From Bacteroidales bacterium (GTDB lineage: Bacteria > Bacteroidota > Bacteroidia > Bacteroidales > F082), in NCBI GenBank assembly GCA_016281295.1, contig JAEEII010000268.1, positions 1-10,565 on the forward strand: a stretch of DNA of 10,565 nucleotides, written 5' to 3'. The notes beneath the pieces are model-generated. The model did not search any database. It was not told where the DNA came from and worked only from the letters and a program-made list of their open reading frames with translations. Each line of letters opens with the position of its first letter. The first letter of the stretch is position 1. Shown here in pieces: positions 7,601-10,565 of the stretch. The translations under genes were made by a program, and so were the position numbers.

Positions 7601-7780
7601 AGGACCATTTACAGTTTGCATCCGGCTAATGCCGTTGCTGCCTTCATAAAAAAACAGGCTGCCCTCAGGGGATACTCCCAATAAAGTGGCGGGATGGTTG
7701 ATGAATTCCCAGAAGTTTTGTGCCTTAAGGCCGCATACGCAAGCCAGGCAAAGGATGATGATTGATATTACTTTTTTCAT
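4628..7780 (-). CDS. T9SS-secreted protein with Asp-box repeats and BspA-type leucine-rich repeats
   Basis: A 1050-residue surface or secreted protein. The signal peptide is MKKVISIIILCLACVCGLKA. Residues 22-325 carry propeller-like repeats with Asp-boxes at 101 (SDDNGDIW), 145 (TTDNGVTW) and 277 (SLDHGETF), plus repeated SPEG-type turns. About 15 LRR_5/BspA repeats of 23 residues (392-739) follow the pattern IGxxAFxxCxxLxxIxLPxxV. A Cys-containing beta-rich segment at about 785-965 resembles the spacer seen before sorting tails. The T9SS type A tail spans 985-1050, with VYPNPTTGLITVSG, then LPNGMYFISVG and the end KFVVQ. BspA-type LRR proteins are known for adhesion and host or bacterial contact, so an adhesin role is likely but inferred. 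No catalytic residues are apparent. The TPR regulator gene lies 79 nt upstream on the same strand. No TAnnTTTG element is seen in that gap, which suggests co-transcription. Confidence 0.88.
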   Translation of the reverse strand: MKKVISIIILCLACVCGLKAQNFWEFINHPATLLGVSPEGSLFFYEGSNGISRMQTVNGPCTIVIGPETGFNFLFNSHCFCVSPEGRIFLFNNTLNAVIFSDDNGDIWQQMPQVSSCAIEDVAGLYAPSNETVIGWSSTGEIFWTTDNGVTWDGAIPGFMIANNAPTIGDLLVNENGDVYIGISTIDINEGGGIYHLMLSDMQDGERVAGVGVNIRDMAFDPEDNVVACGYSGDGSSVGFQHIPGFYLFDGTSLAISNSGVVYKPTFAGYSAVLSYSLDHGETFVDVGEAIPLVDIAPGDGSGYLFKGYDNYLYFVTGTEYWKSIVNADEIPTLNPLLGVKFYDEASGLYYNITGNNTVEVTYTPDLESTGFNSYVGDIEIPETIDYEGATYTVTAVGDGAFKNCNGELNSVVVPNTVTTIGESAFSSCSYLRVVVLPNSVETIGNRAFADCWPLNSVRLPEGITVLPKELFINCQYLTSIEIPSSVTHIEERAFLGAGLTSIDLPESVTHLGDSVFYYCSHLSSIDVPNTVEELGAGAFAYCYELRSVHLPENLTVISDDLFNNCQLLDSIVIPETVTEIGERAFLQCFHLKEVNLPASVTSLGSSAFRACVGLTSFTIPETVRQLGNYLFQQCDWLKTITLPQNLEAIPAGMFEECSRLDSIVIPETVASIGAWAFASCFALKEIVVPDSVRSIGSQAFYNCRNLSRVDLGVSVSSIADGAFRREDGSVKLTLVCHGTTPAMCGLTTFPTASLQEKLIVPCGCENLYRAAWESWQSDIEEDCGTASNEWYYEILNEDGSITYQYLRQANDTTINDKEKIHVLVRINTLYDKGEHIELSHEYIYDEEDVVYWWNKDLQAFTVLYNYNMEPGDEWEIKVGTGSLVMHVDAVEQYEYEGRSFKMLQVSDANHVFSGTIVRGIGHLTSFFPEKLMNKGKGYRVEGIRCFWKENRLMFKYGEKDCDEVYEEYHDYGVEEPVLTEGFQVYPNPTTGLITVSGAQSGEYRISNTMGQTLLTGRLDGEYNQIDVSKLPNGMYFISVGDMTRKFVVQ
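5567..6601 (-). repeat. About 15 BspA-type leucine-rich repeat units with a four-unit super-period
   Basis: This is the coding stretch for residues 394-738. Units are 23 residues (69 bp), except one of 22. Every fourth unit is of a special type. Those starting at residues 465, 556 and 648 have LF or MF in place of AF, and each follows a unit ending LPEGI, LPENL or LPQNL. The units at 556 and 648 share LDSIVIPETV, and their DNA there is identical at 25 of 30 bases. This points to expansion by duplication of blocks of about 92 residues. Confidence 0.75.
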
Positions 7781-7805
7781 GATATATGTGTTATTTTGTT
7801 TGTTT

Positions 7806-7860
7806 CTGTGCTATCGCTTGTGTGGGGTTACTGAAATCGCGCCTCTCCGAGGCGCTGATT
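7806..7860 (+). repeat. Modular intergenic repeat, copy 1 (truncated core plus hairpin)
   Basis: Positions 7806-7834 match 9515-9543 at 28 of 29 bases, including TATCGCTTGTGTGGGG. A strong hairpin follows: GCGCCTC (7839-7845), loop TCC, GAGGCGC (7849-7855). The flanks AATC and GATT extend the stem by four pairs with one bulged T. The stem reaches the stop codon of the regulator gene. Unlike copy 2, it has no CCCCACAC arms on the left. It fills most of the 79-nt gap between two minus-strand genes and has no T-run typical of a terminator. Confidence 0.75.
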
Positions 7861-9326
7861 CATACTGCGTTCACGATTTCCTCGAAGCTCCGGTTGTCGT
7901 CGCCTAGGTTCATTTTCATCTGTTTGATCCTGGTTTTGCGTTTGTAATAAGAGTCAGTTTGGGTATCCAACAAGATGGAAATCACCTGGTTGGAGAATCC
8001 GTTCTTGGAAAGGCAGCAGATGCGCACATCCCATTTGCCAAGCTTGGGGAAAAGCTGGAGCAAACGTTGTGAGAAGCCGTCGAAGATCAAGTCGGTGAGG
8101 TTGATGAAGTCCGTCCAGTCGTTGTCGCCAAGCTCAAAATTGAGTGTGTCGGCATTCACCTGTTCGCTGAGAGCTTGTGCCGTGACCATCACCTTGTTAC
8201 GCGCCATGATCTTCTGGGTCATCATCAGCTCTTTTTGCGAGAGGGTCTGCTGGCTGCGCCGTAGCTCGTCATTGGTACGGATCAAGGTCTCCATGTCGCT
8301 CACCAGCTCGTGGATGCGGTTCTGGTCGCGCTCCACCTGACGGCCAAACTGCTCCATCTTCAACTTATGGTCGCTAACAATCTTTCTCACAATCAACAAG
8401 ATAACCAACAAAGCTATCAACACCAAGGCGATAATCAGATACAACTTCAGGTCGCGGTTACGATGAAGACTTTCCAGCTCACTTTGCTGGGCTTTTAATT
8501 CATATTCCGATTTGATACGTTGCATGACTTCGCTAGAGTGTTCCTTTTCGGATTCCAATAAGTTTGTCGAGAACAGCTTATGGTATTGAACAGCTTGTTT
8601 ATAGTCCCCTTCGTTGTAGGCGATGGCATAAAGCGTCTGATAGACTGACATCTTCAGCCCGGGACGTTCGCTGCGCAACGCCTCGTTCAAAAAGTACTTG
8701 GCCTGCTCAACATCGTCCAAATAATAATAAAGGATGCCCAAGGTCATGTGGGCAATGTCGGTATCGGTGTCGCTAAGGCCGATTTCCAGTGCTTTGTTCA
8801 CGCTCTCGATACCTTTGGTGAAGTTGCCTGTTTCCATATAATAGTCGCGGCCCATCTCCAGATAGAGGTCGCTCAGCATGGCTTGGTCATGAATCAATGC
8901 CGCGATACTGAAGGCCGTGTCGTAGTACTGTTTGGCTTGGGTGTATTGTTCCTGTGCCCTGACGGCCCGTCCGCTGTTGCGATAGGCGTTCATCATGCCC
9001 GTGGAGTCAGCGGTTTGGCGATAGCAGTTCAAAGCCTGTTGATGCTGGGCAAAAGCACCCTCGAAGAGTCCGTGTTTGAAGTACATGGCCCCGAGGTTAT
9101 CGCAGAGCTGGCCTTCAAGCTGAAGGACATCCGTGGTCTTTTCGCATCCACGTAATACTTCCAGCCCTTGCACAAACTTTTCAGCGGCTTCCTCTGACTG
9201 GCGTTCCTCGCGCAAGCGGGCACCTTCTTCATATAGAGACTCAGCGTGTTCCACCCGTTTGGTTTGGGTGTTGCAAGCAATCAGCATAACACTGATCAAA
9301 ACGATGATTGGTAGTCGTGTTCTCAT
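7860..9326 (-). CDS. TPR transmembrane regulator with lipobox, second copy of the same layout
   Basis: A 488-residue membrane protein. The N-terminus MRTRLPIIVLISVMLIAC has lipobox Cys18. TPR-type helices cover about 27-265, for example AFAQHQQALNCYRQTADSTG, YTQAKQYYDTAFSIA and GIESVNKALEIG. One membrane helix is at about 294-316, and a coiled coil spans about 318-385. The C-terminal domain (about 403-480) resembles that of the gene at 1-1538 in order and pattern: WTDF, then FPKLGKWDVRICCLS, then a basic YYKRKTRIKQMK helix. This would be a cytoplasmic DNA-binding end, although its HTH is more diverged. A perfect -7 element lies just upstream. The gene is followed by the T9SS protein on the same strand and may control it; that link is inferred from position only. 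A two-component sensor is unlikely, as no kinase motifs are seen. Confidence 0.82.
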   Translation of the reverse strand: MRTRLPIIVLISVMLIACNTQTKRVEHAESLYEEGARLREERQSEEAAEKFVQGLEVLRGCEKTTDVLQLEGQLCDNLGAMYFKHGLFEGAFAQHQQALNCYRQTADSTGMMNAYRNSGRAVRAQEQYTQAKQYYDTAFSIAALIHDQAMLSDLYLEMGRDYYMETGNFTKGIESVNKALEIGLSDTDTDIAHMTLGILYYYLDDVEQAKYFLNEALRSERPGLKMSVYQTLYAIAYNEGDYKQAVQYHKLFSTNLLESEKEHSSEVMQRIKSEYELKAQQSELESLHRNRDLKLYLIIALVLIALLVILLIVRKIVSDHKLKMEQFGRQVERDQNRIHELVSDMETLIRTNDELRRSQQTLSQKELMMTQKIMARNKVMVTAQALSEQVNADTLNFELGDNDWTDFINLTDLIFDGFSQRLLQLFPKLGKWDVRICCLSKNGFSNQVISILLDTQTDSYYKRKTRIKQMKMNLGDDNRSFEEIVNAV

Positions 9327-9345
9327 TTTTCGAATGGTTGTTGAT

Positions 9346-9375
9346 GCAAAATTAAAGAGAAAAACAACTTGTCAA
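9346..9375 (-). promoter_or_regulatory. Promoter of the minus-strand TPR regulator
   Basis: Read on the minus strand, TAATTTTGC (9354 to 9346) fits the Bacteroidota -7 consensus TAnnTTTG. TTGACA (9375 to 9370) lies 18 nt upstream, counted from its TTG, close to the usual -33 spacing. The -7 element is 20 nt from the start codon at 9326. Confidence 0.6.
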
Positions 9376-9400
9376 GGGGTTTACGGAGAGATAGCGGGAA

Positions 9401-9439
9401 ATGTCCCTATCATTTTGAGATGTCCAAGTAGATAGACAT
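9401..9439. other. Imperfect inverted repeat in the divergent intergenic region
   Basis: ATGTCCCTATC (9401-9411) and GATAGACAT (9431-9439) pair as ATGTC/GACAT and TATC/GATA with two unpaired C residues and a 19-nt loop. It lies upstream of the minus-strand promoter and might be a regulator site. The rest of 9376-9493 shows nothing recognisable. Confidence 0.25.
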
Positions 9440-9493
9440 TGATTTTCATTGAGTTATAGCTTGGCAGGATTTGGTTTTGTCCTTACCTTTTTA

Positions 9494-9563
9494 CCCCACA
9501 CTACGCTCCCCACACTGCGCTATCGCTTGTGTGGGGTTACTGAGAGTTCGTGCCTTCGGCACG
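9494..9563 (+). repeat. Modular intergenic repeat, copy 2 (CCCCACAC arms, core, hairpin)
   Basis: Two direct 14-nt units, CCCCACACTACGCT (9494-9507) and CCCCACACTGCGCT (9508-9521), lead into TATCGCTT and GTGTGGGG (9529-9536). The last pairs with either CCCCACAC. After GTTACTGA comes a second hairpin, CGTGCC (9549-9554), loop TTC, GGCACG (9558-9563). The core matches 7806-7834, while the hairpin sequence differs from that copy. It sits upstream of the DUF2461 gene. Confidence 0.75.
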
Positions 9564-9599
9564 TTCGGGATGCTTATGTTTTTATTACGGAAAATGATT

Positions 9600-9607
9600 T
9601 ATCTTTG
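9600..9607 (+). promoter_or_regulatory. Candidate -7 element of the DUF2461 gene
   Basis: TATCTTTG fits TAnnTTTG and ends 18 nt before the ATG at 9626. A clear -33 TTTG is not seen at 19-21 nt upstream. The surrounding sequence is AT-rich. Confidence 0.5.
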
Positions 9608-9625
9608 TAAGCGAAAAAGTTCATC

Positions 9626-10288
9626 ATGGAAGAAATCATCACTTTCCTCACTAACGTGCTCCACAACAATAACCGCGAGTGGTTTCATGAGCACAAACAA
9701 GAATACCAAAACGCCCAGGCGAAGTTCAACACCATCGCCGAGCAAATCATAGAAGGCGTGGCACAGTTCGACCCCGACATGCAGGGCTTGACGCTGAAAG
9801 ACTGCACCTACCGCTTTTACCGCGACACTCGTTTCTCATCAGACAAGCGGCCTTATAAGACCCATTTCGGGGTGTTTGTGTGCAAAGGCGGCAAGAAGTC
9901 GATGCTCAGCGGCTACTACTTTCAGGTACAGCCAAGAGAGTCTGAGGATTATTTTAGCGGCAACATGCTCTGCACCGGGATGTATATGCCTTATCCTGAG
10001 ACATTAAAGAACGTCAGGGAAGAAATCCTTTACAACGGCGACCCCCTTGAAAAAGCCATTAAAAAAGCCAAAGGATTCACTTTGGACACCCACAGTGCCC
10101 TAAAAAGGGTTCCCAACGGCTATCCCAAAGACCACGCCTACGCAGAATTCCTCAAACAACGCGACTGGCTATTAATAAAGGAGGTGGATGACAAACACCT
10201 CTATAGTCCCAACCTCGTGGAATGGGTGCTGGATGAGTTCAAGAAGACCAGGGATTTTTGCCAGTGGCTGAATCGAGTTGAGAGTTAG
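9626..10288 (+). CDS. DUF2461 family protein
   Basis: A 220-residue cytoplasmic protein of full family length (about 210-230). Family marks are NNNREWFHEHKQEY at 14-27, TYRFYRDTRFSSDKRPYK at 61-78 followed by THFGVFV, and SGYYFQVQP at 95-103. The usual GMYMP strand is present at 118-122. DUF2461 (TIGR02453) proteins are widespread in bacteria and some fungi, and I know of no established biochemical role. The conserved Arg, Asp and Lys residues in the second motif suggest a binding or active site. The gene stands alone with its own -7-like element, diverges from the TPR regulator, and is followed by a GC-rich hairpin and a tandem repeat array. The start at 9626 is favoured because MEEIITFL begins right where family members begin. 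Confidence 0.9.
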   Translation: MEEIITFLTNVLHNNNREWFHEHKQEYQNAQAKFNTIAEQIIEGVAQFDPDMQGLTLKDCTYRFYRDTRFSSDKRPYKTHFGVFVCKGGKKSMLSGYYFQVQPRESEDYFSGNMLCTGMYMPYPETLKNVREEILYNGDPLEKAIKKAKGFTLDTHSALKRVPNGYPKDHAYAEFLKQRDWLLIKEVDDKHLYSPNLVEWVLDEFKKTRDFCQWLNRVES

Positions 10289-10302
10289 ACCTCACCCCCC
10301 GG

Positions 10303-10327
10303 CCCCCTCTCCACAGTGGAGAGGGGG
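10303..10327. terminator. Long GC-rich hairpin after the DUF2461 gene
   Basis: CCCCCTCTCCA (10303-10313) and TGGAGAGGGGG (10317-10327) are perfect 11-bp arms around a 3-nt loop, 14 nt after the stop codon. The position fits a terminator, but no T-run follows. CCTCACCCCCCGGCC-type sequences also recur as intergenic repeats in bacteria, so it may instead be a repeat. Confidence 0.45.
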
Positions 10328-10343
10328 AGCGTTCTACCCAGGG

Positions 10344-10565
10344 TTTCTACCGAGATTAAACCCCTAACGGGGTAGCTCCCTCTAAATTCTAAATTCTTAA
10401 TTCCAAATTCTCTTTCTACCGAGATTAAACCCCTAACGGGGTAGCTCCCTCTAAATTCTTAATTCTTAATTCTCCTTCTTCCGAGGTTAAACCCCTAACG
10501 GGGTAGCTCCCTCTAAATTCTAAATTCTAAATTCCAAATTCTCTTTCTACCGAGATTAAACCCCC
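10344..10565 (+). repeat. Nested tandem array: about 69-bp units containing heptamers
   Basis: Three full units and the start of a fourth are visible, with spacing 69, 62 and 69 nt. Each unit has a conserved part, CTACCGAGATTAAACCCC plus TAACGGGGTAGCTCCC, able to form ACCCC/GGGGT hairpins. An AT-rich part of 7-nt copies (TCTAAAT, TCTTAAT, TCCAAAT) follows. Units 1 and 3 have four heptamers and unit 2 has three, which accounts for the 7-nt difference in spacing. The array runs off the window edge. A partial copy, TTCTACC, also occurs at 10332. Confidence 0.88.

Noticed and set aside
7060..7780. Sialidase enzyme
   Set aside because: Only Asp-boxes are seen. The arginine triad and RIP motif of sialidases are not recognisable.
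7839..7855. Intrinsic terminator between the regulator and the T9SS gene
   Set aside because: The hairpin is strong, but on the minus strand it is followed by GATTTCAG rather than a T-run. It belongs to the repeat family also found at 9494-9563.
8748..9155. Open frame of 135 codons on the plus strand
   Set aside because: It is antisense to the second TPR regulator and has no signal or domain.
10344..10565. CRISPR array
   Set aside because: Conserved blocks are separated by near-identical heptamer runs, not unique spacers, and no cas genes are present. It is a plain nested tandem repeat.

Overview
The window looks like a chromosomal piece of a Bacteroidales bacterium, probably a gut or rumen lineage known mainly from metagenomes. 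The signs are a type IX secretion (T9SS) C-terminal sorting tail, several lipoproteins, a DUF3244 protein, BspA-type leucine-rich repeats, TAnnTTTG-type -7 promoter elements and no clear Shine-Dalgarno sequences. No rRNA, tRNA, CRISPR array or transposase was recognised.

Layout. (1) Positions 1-3171 hold a tightly packed plus-strand operon: a TPR transmembrane regulator cut by the window edge, a DUF3244 lipoprotein, a small probable outer-membrane barrel and an unrecognised lipoprotein. The junctions are ATGA, 3 nt and ATGA. (2) Positions 3172-4616 hold a separate two-gene module. It is a DUF3990 protein that resembles an ADP-ribosyltransferase, overlapping a protein with a C-terminal XRE-type helix-turn-helix. 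Three inverted repeats precede it, one of them overlapping a -7 element. It reads as a toxin-antitoxin-like unit. (3) Positions 4628-9326, on the minus strand, hold a second TPR/transmembrane regulator followed by a 1050-residue secreted protein. That protein has Asp-box repeats, about 15 BspA-type leucine-rich repeats and a T9SS tail. (4) Positions 9327-9625 are a divergent intergenic region with a promoter on each side and a repeat element. (5) Positions 9626-10288 encode a DUF2461 protein, and the window ends in a nested tandem array.

How the genes may work together. The two regulators share one layout: lipobox, TPRs, one membrane helix, coiled coil, C-terminal helix-turn-helix-like domain. 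Each precedes genes for exported or surface proteins on its own strand. They could sense something outside the cytoplasm and control those surface genes, but this is inference.

The most unusual features are repeats. A heptamer family related to AATTAAG forms the AT-rich part of the terminal array. It also appears in inverted orientation as four copies across the stop/start junction of the first two genes, where the last copy supplies the ATG start codon. A second repeat family at 7806-7860 and 9494-9563 pairs a nearly identical core with hairpins of unrelated sequence.
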